From Bacteroidales bacterium (GTDB lineage: Bacteria > Bacteroidota > Bacteroidia > Bacteroidales > UBA10428), in the NCBI GenBank assembly GCA_016935615.1, contig JAFGQO010000161.1, positions 1 to 35,418 of the forward strand: DNA of 35,418 bases, given 5' to 3'. Positions 26,838 through 35,418 of this stretch are shown piece by piece. Numbering within the stretch: position 1 is the stretch's first letter; every line of letters begins with the position of its first letter. The notes beneath the pieces were generated by a model, which did not search any database, had not been told where the DNA came from, and saw only the letters and a list, made by a program, of their open reading frames with translations. A program made the translations under genes and the position numbers.

Positions 26838-28340
26838 TCAGAATTTATAACCCAAGGTAAGCATGAACCTTGATATCTTCGAATCCAAATTGGTTGTATA
26901 CGGTCTTCTTCCTTCCAGATTGTATAAAATATACCTTTCGTCGAACATCTTGTAATTCCATGCAAAATCAAGAATAAAATTTTTCTCTCTGAAACCAATA
27001 CCGGCAGAATACATGTAATGGTGCGCATCAAAATTTATTTCATCTTTCTGATACGGACTTCCATAATAATCAAATCCACCTCTGAAATACAATATGTCCA
27101 GTCTGAATTCAGCTCCGGCTTTTAAGTTGATGGTTTTTCGATAGATTTCCTTTATTCCCTGGTTCTCTTCATAAAAATCGTATCCATCACCGCCTTTTCT
27201 TAATCGCATGGATGTATAATCGATGTACTCGCAATCAGCACTGATAATCATGAAGTTGCCAAGTGTCACTGCAGCACTTCCTATTAATTTATAGGGTGTT
27301 ACTATCTGATAATCCTGGGAAGCATCGTACATTACATATTCGTTTCCGTATTCATCTATTTGCAGGGGATATACAATACCATTCACGAAAGAAGAAGTCA
27401 TATTGGCTTCATAAACTTCATTGATACTATATACAACCGGTGTATGAAATGCTACTCCCAGGCGAAGCAATGAAACAGGTTTGGCAATGATCCCGAATTT
27501 ACCGCTTATCCCTGTACCACTAACTCTGAGCTTTTCATAATAATTGAAAGAATAGTTCGTTCCGGAAGCTGAAGATAATTCTGTGAAATTAGATCGTTCT
27601 TCAAAACGAAAAGGGACAATAGCAACAGTAGCCCCGAAATAGAGAAAATGCCCGTAATTAAAACCCGCCGCAAATACCCATTCGTTCATTCTGCCTGAAC
27701 GCTCAAGGGTATTTCTTTGTATATTGCCAATAGTACCGTCTGTATTTCTTATATTTTCATTCAGGTAATACGATCCTGTAATTGTGTCAAAATCCATGAC
27801 CCAACTATCATAAAACAAACCTTCGTCAAACGGACGCAGGTCTATTGGATCAACCGGCCCGTTACCATCTCCATAATTTGCGCTGGAAACAAACAGATCG
27901 CCAAGTGACGATTCGGTATTTTCTCCTTCAATGATAATATTGCTGTGATAATTATTCAATCGGTTAAATCCAAATGCAATAGACCACCCGATAAAACCTT
28001 TCTCGTTCTTATTGAATGAGGCAACATAGCCAAAGTTGTTCAGATTAAAATTGTATTTATAATCTTCTGTTTCCGTACCAAGGTACCTTGAAGTACTTTT
28101 ATTATAATACAATTCAGGTGTCAAAGTAATCTCAGCGCTACGGTACACCCCAAGACCTGCCGGATTTTGTGAAACGGAATAAAAATCTCCTCCCAATGCA
28201 CCAAATGCTCCACCCATAGCTGTTGATCTGGCAGTACCTCCGGCATAAGTTTGTGAATACCTTAATGCATCATACCAATCCTGAGCATTTCCCGGCAAAC
28301 AAACAATGGCCAGTATGATTAAAGGAATAAGCCTTTTCAT
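26838..28340 (-). CDS. Outer-membrane beta-barrel protein (OmpP1/FadL-like)
   Basis: The protein has 500 residues with a signal peptide (MKRLIPLIILAIVCLPGNAQ). The mature N-terminus 'ALRYSQTYAGGTARSTAMGGAFGALGGDFYSVSQNPAGLGVYRSAEITLTP' is the hallmark of the Bacteroidota FadL/OmpP1 transport group. The rest shows alternating beta-strand patterns, and the C-terminus ends in 'FMLTLGYKF', with a terminal aromatic residue as usual for barrels. It probably moves hydrophobic compounds across the outer membrane; the substrate is unknown. The Tyr-rich gene lies 29 bases upstream on the same strand, so both may be on one transcript. Confidence 0.88.
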   Translation of the reverse strand: MKRLIPLIILAIVCLPGNAQDWYDALRYSQTYAGGTARSTAMGGAFGALGGDFYSVSQNPAGLGVYRSAEITLTPELYYNKSTSRYLGTETEDYKYNFNLNNFGYVASFNKNEKGFIGWSIAFGFNRLNNYHSNIIIEGENTESSLGDLFVSSANYGDGNGPVDPIDLRPFDEGLFYDSWVMDFDTITGSYYLNENIRNTDGTIGNIQRNTLERSGRMNEWVFAAGFNYGHFLYFGATVAIVPFRFEERSNFTELSSASGTNYSFNYYEKLRVSGTGISGKFGIIAKPVSLLRLGVAFHTPVVYSINEVYEANMTSSFVNGIVYPLQIDEYGNEYVMYDASQDYQIVTPYKLIGSAAVTLGNFMIISADCEYIDYTSMRLRKGGDGYDFYEENQGIKEIYRKTINLKAGAEFRLDILYFRGGFDYYGSPYQKDEINFDAHHYMYSAGIGFREKNFILDFAWNYKMFDERYILYNLEGRRPYTTNLDSKISRFMLTLGYKF

Positions 28341-28369
28341 AGTCTTAGAATTTAATAAACAATGATAAA

Positions 28370-29704
28370 TTAACGTCGGTTTGATGATCTTGATGAATTG
28401 CTGCTTCCGGAACTGGAACCAGATGAACTGCTCCTGGAAGTCGAACTGCTTCCGGAACTGGAACCAGATGACCTGTAAGAGCTACTGCTCCGTGTTCCTG
28501 ATGAACTTCTGTTATACGATGAACTACTGCCGGATGACCGACTTGGTGTAGTATAAGTTCTTGAATTGGTACTGCTGCTACCAGAACTCCTCGGTGTATT
28601 ATAGGTTCTGGTATTTGAACTTCTGCTCGGAGTACTACCTGTCCTTTCGTATGAATCTGGTCTGGTATAGGTAGACTGTCTGTTTGTGGAAGATCTGTTG
28701 TAAGATCCACTGGTACCTGAAGACGTACTTGTTCTGACAGGTTGTGTATAAGAACGAACTGACTGATCACGAGTAGATGAAGAAGATCTCGTTTCAGTTT
28801 CAGAACGTGTTCTGCTGTATTCCTGGGTCCTTCTGTTTTCCGGACTTGAACTTACATTTCTTCTTGCAGCATCATAGGGTTCCCTTGCACTTACATTTGA
28901 ACCTGTAGTTCCTGTATTCGATCTCCGTGTATCATAGGATCTGGCCGTACCGGAAGTTGAAGTTGGAGTTTGAGTTCCGGAATAGCTTCTCCTGGAAGAA
29001 GAATAGGTACTGTTGGAACTCCTGTTGCTTCTGTAGCCATGGCCGTAATATCTTGAAGAATAATAATTTATATTCCTGTCATAATAATAGTATGGATAAT
29101 TATAATGATAATAGGAAGAATAGTACGGATAATAATAATCATAATAATACGGATAAGGTCGATAGTAATAGTAGTATGGATAATACCAGCTATAATAATT
29201 ATAGTAGCTTGGATAACCGTAATAAAAGCCCCAGCTTGAATAGGGATAACCCATTGAAAAGCTAAAACCCCATCTTGGTCCCGGGTCTACATATACAACA
29301 TCGTAATACCCGCAATTGTAACAACATGAGTTAGAACGTCTGATCCTGGATTCATAATCACCGTTGTATTCATCATAATATTCCTTATCAGAATTGTCTG
29401 AAGCTTTTTTCTCTTCAGTGGCATATTCCGATCCAACATAATCCAGATCCTTGTCATATTCATATCCTTCCTGTGCATCCCTTTTATCTACAATACTATC
29501 TGATTTGTTGTTAGCTTCTTTCTCCAAAGTTTCGATGTATTTCTCATAATCACTTTTTTCATGATCCTTAGTCACTTGTTCATCAGATTTATCTTTCTTT
29601 GGAGAATAATAGAGGTCATCATATTCCTGTGCATCTGCTCTGTTAAAATGGAAAGAAATAACAACCAGACCTGCAAAAATCAATATGTAGTTAAAGTTTT
29701 TCAT
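28370..29704 (-). CDS. Exported Tyr-rich/Ser-rich low-complexity protein
   Basis: I chose the ATG at 29704 because AGGAGGG lies 6 bases before it; an in-frame TTG two codons earlier is unlikely. The product has 444 residues. A signal peptide (about 1-26) precedes an acidic, Lys/Glu-rich region (about 27-130). A short Cys cluster 'SCCYNCGYYD' follows, then a region of about 85 residues in which nearly half are Tyr ('YYPYYYYYRPYPYYYDYY'). A tail of about 200 residues is dominated by Ser, Thr, Arg, Gly and Asn. No enzyme domain is seen. It could be an adhesive or structural surface protein, since Tyr-rich low-complexity chains aggregate readily. I do not recognise a named family. Confidence 0.8.
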   Translation of the reverse strand: MKNFNYILIFAGLVVISFHFNRADAQEYDDLYYSPKKDKSDEQVTKDHEKSDYEKYIETLEKEANNKSDSIVDKRDAQEGYEYDKDLDYVGSEYATEEKKASDNSDKEYYDEYNGDYESRIRRSNSCCYNCGYYDVVYVDPGPRWGFSFSMGYPYSSWGFYYGYPSYYNYYSWYYPYYYYYRPYPYYYDYYYPYYSSYYHYNYPYYYYDRNINYYSSRYYGHGYRSNRSSNSTYSSSRRSYSGTQTPTSTSGTARSYDTRRSNTGTTGSNVSAREPYDAARRNVSSSPENRRTQEYSRTRSETETRSSSSTRDQSVRSYTQPVRTSTSSGTSGSYNRSSTNRQSTYTRPDSYERTGSTPSRSSNTRTYNTPRSSGSSSTNSRTYTTPSRSSGSSSSYNRSSSGTRSSSSYRSSGSSSGSSSTSRSSSSGSSSGSSNSSRSSNRR

Positions 29705-29710
29705 GACCAA

Positions 29711-29717
29711 CCCTCCT
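29711..29717 (-). promoter_or_regulatory. Shine-Dalgarno site of Tyr-rich protein gene
   Basis: AGGAGGG on the minus strand, 6 bases before the ATG at 29704. It decides the start against the in-frame TTG at 29710. Confidence 0.7.
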
Positions 29718-29813
29718 ATTTCTTATTTTGGTGAATATATAAATAATATTTTTTTACTTTGCACGAATTGTTTTTAAAAGATAAGTTTCAAATACTATAC
29801 CAAAATATAAAAC

Positions 29814-31289
29814 ATGGCAAAAGAATTGACAAATAAGGATGAAAATTATTCACAATGGTATAATGATTTGGTTGTGAAAGCAGATCTTGCAGAAAATTCA
29901 GCTGTAAGAGGTTGTATGGTAATAAAGCCATACGGATATTCAATTTGGGAAAAAATACAGGCTCTGTTGGACAAAGCATTCAAAGAAACAGGCCATGTAA
30001 ATGCCTATTTCCCGCTTTTTATACCCAAATCTTTCTTTAGCAAGGAAGCAAATCATGTCGAGGGTTTTGCCAAAGAATGTGCTGTAGTAACTCATTACAG
30101 ACTGAAAAATGCAGATAATGGTAAAGGTGTTGTGGTTGATGAAGATGCAAAGCTTGAGGAAGAACTTATTATTCGGCCAACATCAGAGACTATTATCTGG
30201 AATAGTTATAAAAACTGGATCCAATCCTATCGTGATCTGCCATTGCTGATAAATCAATGGGCAAATATAGTACGTTGGGAAATGCGAACCAGACTGTTTC
30301 TGCGAACAGCTGAATTTCTTTGGCAGGAAGGTCACACTGCGCATGCAACAAAACAAGAAGCCCAGGAAGAGGCTCTTCGCATACTGGATTTATATGTTGA
30401 TTTTATAGAAAAATGCATGGCCATCCCTGTTATTAAGGGAGATAAGACAGAAACAGAAAGGTTTGCAGGTGCAGAAAATACATATACTTTTGAAGCATTA
30501 ATGCAGGATGGAAAAGCTCTTCAAACGGGTACTTCTCATTTTCTGGGGCAAAACTTTGCCAAAGCCTTTGATGTGAAATTTACCTCCAAAGAAGGCAAGG
30601 AAGAATTTGTGTGGGCAACATCATGGGGTGTAACCACACGGTTGATCGGCGCTTTAATAATGGCGCATTCTGACAATAATGGATTGATAATACCGCCAAA
30701 AATTGCTCCGATACATGTTGTTATTGTTCCCATATACAAAAACAATGATCAATTCAACAAAATTTCAAAACTTGCCTCAGAAATAAAGACAAAACTTGAA
30801 TCAAAAGGCATGTCGGTAAAATATGATGATAGAGATACACACAAACCAGGCTGGAAATTCGCAGAATATGAATTAAAGGGTGTCCCCGTCCGACTGGCTA
30901 TCGGACCAAGAGATATTGAAAATAACACTGTTGAAGTTGCACGGCGGGATAACCTTGAGAAAAATACCGTTCCTGTTAATGGAATTGAAGATTATATTAC
31001 AGATCTGCTTGAAAAAATTCAGCAGAATATGTATGATAAAGCATTGGCTTTCAGAACCAAAAACACATTTAAGGTAGACGACTGGAATGAATTTAAAAGG
31101 ATCATGTCAACCACAGGTGGATTTGTTCTGGCACACTGGGATGGTACCAATGAAACCGAATTAAAAATTAAAGAAGAAACCAAGGCTACAATACGATGCA
31201 TTCCCTTTGACTCTTCATCTGAAAAAGGAAAATGTATTTATTCAGGAAAACCCTCAAAACAAAGAGTGCTTTTCGCTATTGCTTATTAA
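29814..31289 (+). CDS. proS: Prolyl-tRNA synthetase, archaeal/eukaryal type
   Basis: Charges tRNA-Pro with proline. The 491 residues without the large editing insertion mark the archaeal-type (ProS type 3) enzyme found in Bacteroidota, not the E. coli type. Motifs: '[17 protein letters not shown]' (motif 1 region), 'RPTSETIIW', '[26 protein letters not shown]' (motif 2) and '[29 protein letters not shown]' (motif 3). An anticodon-binding domain with 'IGPRDIENN' follows. The chain ends in Tyr, as usual for this type. It is divergent from the Tyr-rich protein gene. Confidence 0.97.
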   Translation: MAKELTNKDENYSQWYNDLVVKADLAENSAVRGCMVIKPYGYSIWEKIQALLDKAFKETGHVNAYFPLFIPKSFFSKEANHVEGFAKECAVVTHYRLKNADNGKGVVVDEDAKLEEELIIRPTSETIIWNSYKNWIQSYRDLPLLINQWANIVRWEMRTRLFLRTAEFLWQEGHTAHATKQEAQEEALRILDLYVDFIEKCMAIPVIKGDKTETERFAGAENTYTFEALMQDGKALQTGTSHFLGQNFAKAFDVKFTSKEGKEEFVWATSWGVTTRLIGALIMAHSDNNGLIIPPKIAPIHVVIVPIYKNNDQFNKISKLASEIKTKLESKGMSVKYDDRDTHKPGWKFAEYELKGVPVRLAIGPRDIENNTVEVARRDNLEKNTVPVNGIEDYITDLLEKIQQNMYDKALAFRTKNTFKVDDWNEFKRIMSTTGGFVLAHWDGTNETELKIKEETKATIRCIPFDSSSEKGKCIYSGKPSKQRVLFAIAY

Positions 31290-31328
31290 ATGACATTGTA
31301 TTTAACGATTTAGCTTACTATGAAACGT

Positions 31329-31383
31329 CCATGATAAAATAAGCATAATTTTAACACACACGAGCATGATTATTTTATCATGG
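31329..31383. repeat. Perfect 14-bp inverted repeat after proS
   Basis: CCATGATAAAATAA (31329-31342) and TTATTTTATCATGG (31370-31383) are perfect complements. After one mismatch three more pairs (CAT/ATG) form, leaving a loop of about 19 bases. It lies 40 bases after proS and 39 before the M49 lipoprotein ATG. No T-run follows. It could act as a terminator of unusual type, an mRNA-stability hairpin or a binding site. Confidence 0.65.
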
Positions 31384-31421
31384 TAAGTTCCATCTGACAA
31401 TTGAAAATAAAATATAAACAG

Positions 31422-33041
31422 ATGAAAAAAATTTATATTCTTTTAACAGCAGGGATCATTTTTTTTGGATGCAAGCCATCATCCCACAACGAAAATAACC
31501 CAATGATGAAAAAAGTTAATCAATACGCTGAGGTAACACTTACGGCAGATATTTCACTCCTTCATGAAGATCAGAAAGAGATGTTGAAATTGTTTATTCA
31601 GGTTGCTGACATTATGGACGAAATATTCTGGGTAGAAGCTTATGGCGATAAAAATGCGCTTCTGGATACTATATCTGATGAAAATTTAAAGAAGTTTACA
31701 AAGATCAATTACGGTCCCTGGGAAAGACTAAATGGTGATAAACCTTTTGTCGAATCAATCGGAAACAAACCTGAAGGAGCTAATTTTTATCCGACAGATA
31801 TGACAATAGAAGAGTTCGAAGCTTTCGCAGACCCGGAAAAAACAAGTCAGTATACACTCCTGAGAAGAGATGAAAGTGGTAATCTTATCTGCATCCCCTA
31901 TCATGTGGCATTCGCTGAACAAATCCAAAAAGTATCAGAATTATTGAAACAGGCGGCCCTCCTGGCTAAAGATGATGACTTCAGGACCTATCTTGAACTC
32001 AGAGCCAGGGCTTTTCAAAACGATGATTATCAAGCCAGTGATATGGCATGGATGGATATGAAAAACAACCTCATAGATTTCGTTGTTGGTCCAATCGAAA
32101 ATTATGAGGATCAGCTTTTTGGATACAAAGCTGCTCATGAAGCATTTATTTTATTGAAGGACAAAGCATGGAGCGAACGACTGGATAAATATGCAGCATT
32201 ATTGCCGGCACTGCAGCAGAAATTGCCTGTTGAACCAAAATACAAAACAGAATCTCCGGGATCAAATTCAGACCTCGCTGCCTATGATGCTTTATATTAT
32301 TCAGGAGATTGTAATTCAGGGGGAAAAACAATTGCCATTAATCTTCCCAATGACGAGGAAGTTCAATTGAAAAAAGGGAGCAGACGTTTGCAATTAAAAA
32401 ACTCTATGCAAGCCAAATTTGAGAAAATCCTTTTGCCAATTGCCCGGGAACTTATTGTTGAAGAACAACAGAGATATATCACTTTTGATGCATTCTTTGA
32501 AAATGTCATGTTCCACGAAGTAGCTCATGGTTTGGGAATAAAAAACACAATAAACAATACAGGTACTGTAAGAGAATCTCTTAAAGATCAATATACCACA
32601 CTGGAAGAAGGCAAGGCTGATATTCTGGCACTTTTCCTGGTTGCCGAATTAAAAAAAATGGGAGAATTGGATGTTGATCTGATGGAAAACTATACTACAT
32701 TTCTTGCCGGTATTTTTCGTTCGATCCGATTTGGCTCATCAAGTGCTCACGGAAAAGCCAATCTCGTCAGATTTAACTATTTTAAAGAAAAAGGCGCTTT
32801 TAAAAGAAATGAGCAAGGAAAATACGCTGTGGATTTTGAAAAAATGCAGCTGGCTATTCAGGATTTATCAAGAGAAATAATTGTTATACAGGGAGATGGA
32901 AATTACACGGGTGCTGAAGAAATGGTGAAGAAGTATGGAATTATTACATCGGAACTTGAACAAGATCTTAATCTGATAGAGTCAAAAAGTATCCCTGTGG
33001 ATATAGTTTTTCTCCAGGGTCCCGAATTTTTAGCTTTGTGA
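31422..33041 (+). CDS. M49-type (dipeptidyl-peptidase III-like) zinc metallopeptidase lipoprotein
   Basis: The start is the ATG at 31422 (MKKIYILL), where the lipoprotein signal begins; the in-frame TTG at 31401 is unlikely. The product has 539 residues. The lipobox ends 'FFGC', so it is membrane-anchored, probably in the periplasm. The zinc site is 'FHEVAHGLG' (His365, Glu366, His369) plus 'LEEGKAD' (Glu395/396). This is the HExxH...EExxAD form seen in the DPP-III-like branch that includes plant NUDT3-type domains, not the HExxGH of classical DPP III. The flanking 'YDALYYSGDCNSGGKTIAINLPND' also fits that branch. It probably cuts dipeptides or short peptides. Confidence 0.85.
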   Translation: MKKIYILLTAGIIFFGCKPSSHNENNPMMKKVNQYAEVTLTADISLLHEDQKEMLKLFIQVADIMDEIFWVEAYGDKNALLDTISDENLKKFTKINYGPWERLNGDKPFVESIGNKPEGANFYPTDMTIEEFEAFADPEKTSQYTLLRRDESGNLICIPYHVAFAEQIQKVSELLKQAALLAKDDDFRTYLELRARAFQNDDYQASDMAWMDMKNNLIDFVVGPIENYEDQLFGYKAAHEAFILLKDKAWSERLDKYAALLPALQQKLPVEPKYKTESPGSNSDLAAYDALYYSGDCNSGGKTIAINLPNDEEVQLKKGSRRLQLKNSMQAKFEKILLPIARELIVEEQQRYITFDAFFENVMFHEVAHGLGIKNTINNTGTVRESLKDQYTTLEEGKADILALFLVAELKKMGELDVDLMENYTTFLAGIFRSIRFGSSSAHGKANLVRFNYFKEKGAFKRNEQGKYAVDFEKMQLAIQDLSREIIVIQGDGNYTGAEEMVKKYGIITSELEQDLNLIESKSIPVDIVFLQGPEFLAL

Positions 33042-33128
33042 CCGGGATATCAAATGTGAATTTACTCAAACACTGAGGAATAATAAGGAACTTACAAATA
33101 GAATGTCAGCAAGCATTTGTTCGAATGA

Positions 33129-33180
33129 AACCCTCATGCACTATCGTTCAAAAAAGGGCATGAACAAAATTATGAGGGTT
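33129..33180. repeat. Hairpin after M49 lipoprotein gene
   Basis: AACCCTCAT (33129-33137) pairs with ATGAGGGTT (33172-33180), and inside it GTTCA (33146-33150) pairs with TGAAC (33161-33165). It begins 88 bases after the M49 stop, in a 230-base gap before the convergent gene. It has no T-run on either side, so a terminator role is uncertain. Confidence 0.5.
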
Positions 33181-33273
33181 CCACGGTGTAATATGCAGTA
33201 TGCTAAATATTATGATATTAATTGATTAATAAACAAATGTTTAACTAAATTTTATTCTAGTGAAATTATCAGA

Positions 33274-33753
33274 TCAGAAACCCAGCTTGCCTCTGTTTTC
33301 TTCGACAGTTTCTGTTTTTCTGAATTGAATTACAACACCAACACATCTGCGATCATTGGTATCTTTCGTTCCATCATCAGGAACCGTTACTTCAACAATT
33401 AAATTCCGTGTAATTTCATTTGAAAAAACAATGGATTCATTGTATTCATCATCTGCATTATCATAGATAACATTTCTATTTGCATTATCTTCCAGGATTC
33501 GAAAATGAATATCTCCAAATTTGCGGTGTGCACATACGGCAATGTAATAGTCCTCACCACTGTACGCAACAATTTTAAGTTCACTTGTCTGTCCTCGCTT
33601 AAAAAGTGCGCTCTTAGATTGCCTGCTGTAATAAAAAGAGTAATCAGCATACATACAATGATACTGATGATAGTCAGTACAATCTTGTGAAAATGAAACA
33701 AAAGGCGATAACAATAGGGTCGTATACAAGATTAGATATAGTGTGTTTTTCAT
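33274..33753 (-). CDS. Hypothetical exported protein
   Basis: The protein has 159 residues. A signal peptide (MKNTLYLILYTTLLLSPFVS, cut after FSQ) precedes a Tyr- and Cys-containing start ('CTDYHQYHCMYADYSFYYSRQS') and a probable beta-sandwich ('SELKIVAYSGEDYYIAVCAHRKFGDIHFRI', 'NLIVEVTVPDD'). I do not recognise the family. It starts 8 bases after the stop of the lipoprotein gene upstream, so it belongs to the same minus-strand operon, and it probably works with that protein in the periplasm. Confidence 0.75.
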   Translation of the reverse strand: MKNTLYLILYTTLLLSPFVSFSQDCTDYHQYHCMYADYSFYYSRQSKSALFKRGQTSELKIVAYSGEDYYIAVCAHRKFGDIHFRILEDNANRNVIYDNADDEYNESIVFSNEITRNLIVEVTVPDDGTKDTNDRRCVGVVIQFRKTETVEENRGKLGF

Positions 33754-33761
33754 GCTTTATT

Positions 33762-34655
33762 TTAGTTTTCCAGATTTTCAGTTATTGATTTTCGTGTTTT
33801 AAAAGTTATTTCTTTGAGTTTATTGAACTGTTCTTCGGTTATTATGATTTTTTCACCACCCTTAATGATTAATTTACCATCTTCTGTTTTTTCTACAATT
33901 GTTTCCTGCGTTACAGTGAGAAACTCATTAAATACGGTCCGGATCGGATACAATAGTTTTAATGCGTCGGAAACATTCTGATCATCAGAATAGGCAAGTG
34001 AATAGTGAATTAAATTCTCAAGAACAAGCTTTTGATCAGATATTCTCTGTATTATTATATTGTCCTCATTGAATCCATCAGCCATATGGAAGGCTAAATA
34101 CATACTTTCCACAAATCCGCCAATTGATATGATTGCAAAGGTTTTTTCTTTCTGATTTTCAACAAGATAATCAGTTAAATATGTCATAGCTTCATCGGTA
34201 AGTACCTTAAGTGAATCAACATTCTTGATGTTGTCTTCAAATCTCTTAAGCATATGAGGATCATAAGCTGAAGCAATTCTGAGTTTATCGCTTAAACCGT
34301 AGACAACAGTAAAATATATTAAAGCTTCTTTTTGCCTTTGAAAAAGTGTTATGTATGCAAGATCAGCTATATATATACCCAGATTGAGAGCTTGAGATTT
34401 TGAATCTATATAACCTTTGGCATTTTCAGTAGGAAGCAATATTACATCATCAAACTGAAGTTCTTTCTTGTCAATAAAATTCAACATCTCATCAGGCGAT
34501 GGGAATCGGTAGTATACATCCTTCATTTCTTCCATCTGATCAAACCCGTAAAGTTCATCTTCAATGTTCTTTACTTTTTTTTCAGAACTGTTGTTCCTGC
34601 ATCCAAATACAAATAACAAAAGAAATACGCCTAATATTATGTTCTTTATCATCAT
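33762..34655 (-). CDS. Hypothetical lipoprotein
   Basis: The protein has 297 residues. The lipoprotein signal is MMIKNIILGVFLLLFVFGC, with Cys19 lipidated. The body is mostly helical and acidic ('YRFPSPDEMLNFIDKKELQFDD', 'ALNLGIYIADLAYITLFQRQKEALIYF', 'AIISIGGFVESMYLAFHMADG') with no catalytic motif I can name. It is the middle gene of the minus-strand operon: the edge-cut membrane protein ends 53 bases upstream and the exported protein starts 8 bases downstream. The three may form one envelope complex. Confidence 0.78.
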   Translation of the reverse strand: MMIKNIILGVFLLLFVFGCRNNSSEKKVKNIEDELYGFDQMEEMKDVYYRFPSPDEMLNFIDKKELQFDDVILLPTENAKGYIDSKSQALNLGIYIADLAYITLFQRQKEALIYFTVVYGLSDKLRIASAYDPHMLKRFEDNIKNVDSLKVLTDEAMTYLTDYLVENQKEKTFAIISIGGFVESMYLAFHMADGFNEDNIIIQRISDQKLVLENLIHYSLAYSDDQNVSDALKLLYPIRTVFNEFLTVTQETIVEKTEDGKLIIKGGEKIIITEEQFNKLKEITFKTRKSITENLEN

Positions 34656-34708
34656 AGGATATGAATTATTATTAATGAATAAAATTAATAAAAAGCTTAC
34701 TTTAAAAT

Positions 34709-35418
34709 CTAATTATCCATGCTATTCTTTATTATTGGTTTAATAATAAAACTTAAATATTCCTTTAGATTTCTTAACAGTGTATCCAGATTATATATAC
34801 TGAGGAATTTCATGATTTTTTTTAGGGCTTCAACCAGTAATAACCAATAGAAAAGCAAAGCCATCAAGAGAATTATTAACAAATTGAACCAGTAAGTATC
34901 TATGTACAGATTGAATAGTCTTTTTTCAGGAGCGAAAAGGTGTGCCCTGCCTAACTTCATATCAGGCAGAATAAAAATCGGCTCGTCCTTTCTTATAAGT
35001 TGATTATTATTTTCTGCTATTTTTAAAGTTTCCCTCTTGTTTAATACGAGCTCTTCAACCTTGGTATTGTGGTAATTCTGTTTATAGGCTATTAATGATT
35101 CATTCCCCCCCAGTCTGTTTCGCAGTTCAAGCAATAAAGCATCTTTATCTTCTATGGAATTATCCAATTGTTTAGAATAGATTCTTCGCACGTATTCAAT
35201 GAATTTTCTTGTTTTATTACCACAAGCTATGTTAAAATCATTTGAATTCAATTGATATACAAAGGCAATATCAATTTCATCCAACTGCTCTCCAATCTTC
35301 ACGATTTCATTTCTCAATAACTCAATATCCTTACCAGTCTTATAGAAATTCATATTGTGTTTGATGTTTCTCTCAATCGTATTCAATTTTAGTGTAAGTT
35401 CAGGAAGCAAATAGTTTA
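34709..35418 (-). CDS. Membrane protein, C-terminal part; 5' end outside window
   Basis: The frame is open from the right edge (the TTG at 35410 is preceded by sense codons), so this is the last 236 or so residues of a longer protein. It has a charged, partly coiled region (to about residue 150), then 'LGRAHLFAPEKRLFNLYIDTYWFN' and one strong membrane helix 'LLIILLMALLFYWLLLVEAL', ending in a cytoplasmic tail. That ending recalls the C-terminus of the large Bacteroidota ABC-transporter proteins that fuse ATPase and permease parts, but the ATPase would lie outside the window. Treat that assignment as a guess. Confidence 0.55.
   Translation of the reverse strand, partial: NYLLPELTLKLNTIERNIKHNMNFYKTGKDIELLRNEIVKIGEQLDEIDIAFVYQLNSNDFNIACGNKTRKFIEYVRRIYSKQLDNSIEDKDALLLELRNRLGGNESLIAYKQNYHNTKVEELVLNKRETLKIAENNNQLIRKDEPIFILPDMKLGRAHLFAPEKRLFNLYIDTYWFNLLIILLMALLFYWLLLVEALKKIMKFLSIYNLDTLLRNLKEYLSFIIKPIIKNSMDN

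Noticed and set aside
28345-28770. Open frame of 141 codons in another frame of the Ser-rich tail
   Set aside because: It is a shadow of low-complexity codons; its composition (Val, Pro, His, Gln) follows from the Ser/Thr repeats read in the next frame.
28400-28960. Repeated DNA words in the Ser/Thr-rich tail, considered as a CRISPR or VNTR array
   Set aside because: The words follow codon usage for Ser, Thr, Gly and Arg in one long frame, with no fixed period and no spacers.

Overview
The window looks like a chromosomal segment of a free-living member of the Bacteroidota, most like Bacteroidales/Marinilabiliales. The evidence is the AT-rich sequence, TAnnTTTG-type promoter elements, mostly missing Shine-Dalgarno sites, two LepB genes in tandem after dapB, an archaeal-type prolyl-tRNA synthetase, FadL/OmpP1-type and WbqC-family proteins, and many lipoproteins. 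No phage, transposase, CRISPR array or classical resistance or defence cassette is visible.

Layout. Positions 1-6600 hold a gene cut by the left edge, a beta-propeller lipoprotein, and a sigma factor/anti-sigma pair facing a large exported TPR-CHAT (caspase-like) protein. Positions 6800-10150 hold aat, a PAS-LuxR regulator, a 620-bp gene-free stretch with palindromes and a terminator, a Cys-rich DUF3795 protein and an exported isochorismatase-like hydrolase. Positions 10150-11000 hold two tRNA-Leu genes, a duplicated tRNA 3' end flanking a hairpin-rich insert, and an inverted tRNA 5' fragment. Positions 11000-14500 hold a PKD-domain lipoprotein, heptamer repeats and a DPP-IV-like peptidase.

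Positions 14600-21400 are the core block: thrS-infC-rpmI-rplT (translation), then dapB (lysine/diaminopimelate synthesis) and two signal peptidases. infC starts at an ATA codon behind a strong Shine-Dalgarno site. Positions 21400-26800 hold a two-gene redox operon (Tat-exported DUF362 protein plus membrane polyferredoxin), the nickel-pincer cofactor genes larC and larB, and a WbqC-family gene. Positions 26800-29700 hold an outer-membrane barrel and an extremely Tyr/Ser-rich exported protein. Positions 29800-33050 hold proS and an M49-type metallopeptidase lipoprotein. The right end is a minus-strand operon of two exported proteins of unknown function below a membrane protein cut by the right edge.

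The best leads for something new are the sigma/anti-sigma/exported-CHAT cluster, the hairpin element between copies of the tRNA-Leu 3' end, the NapH/NapG-like fused polyferredoxin with its DUF362 partner, and the Tyr-rich exported protein. All functional statements come from motif recognition in the sequence, without database searches.
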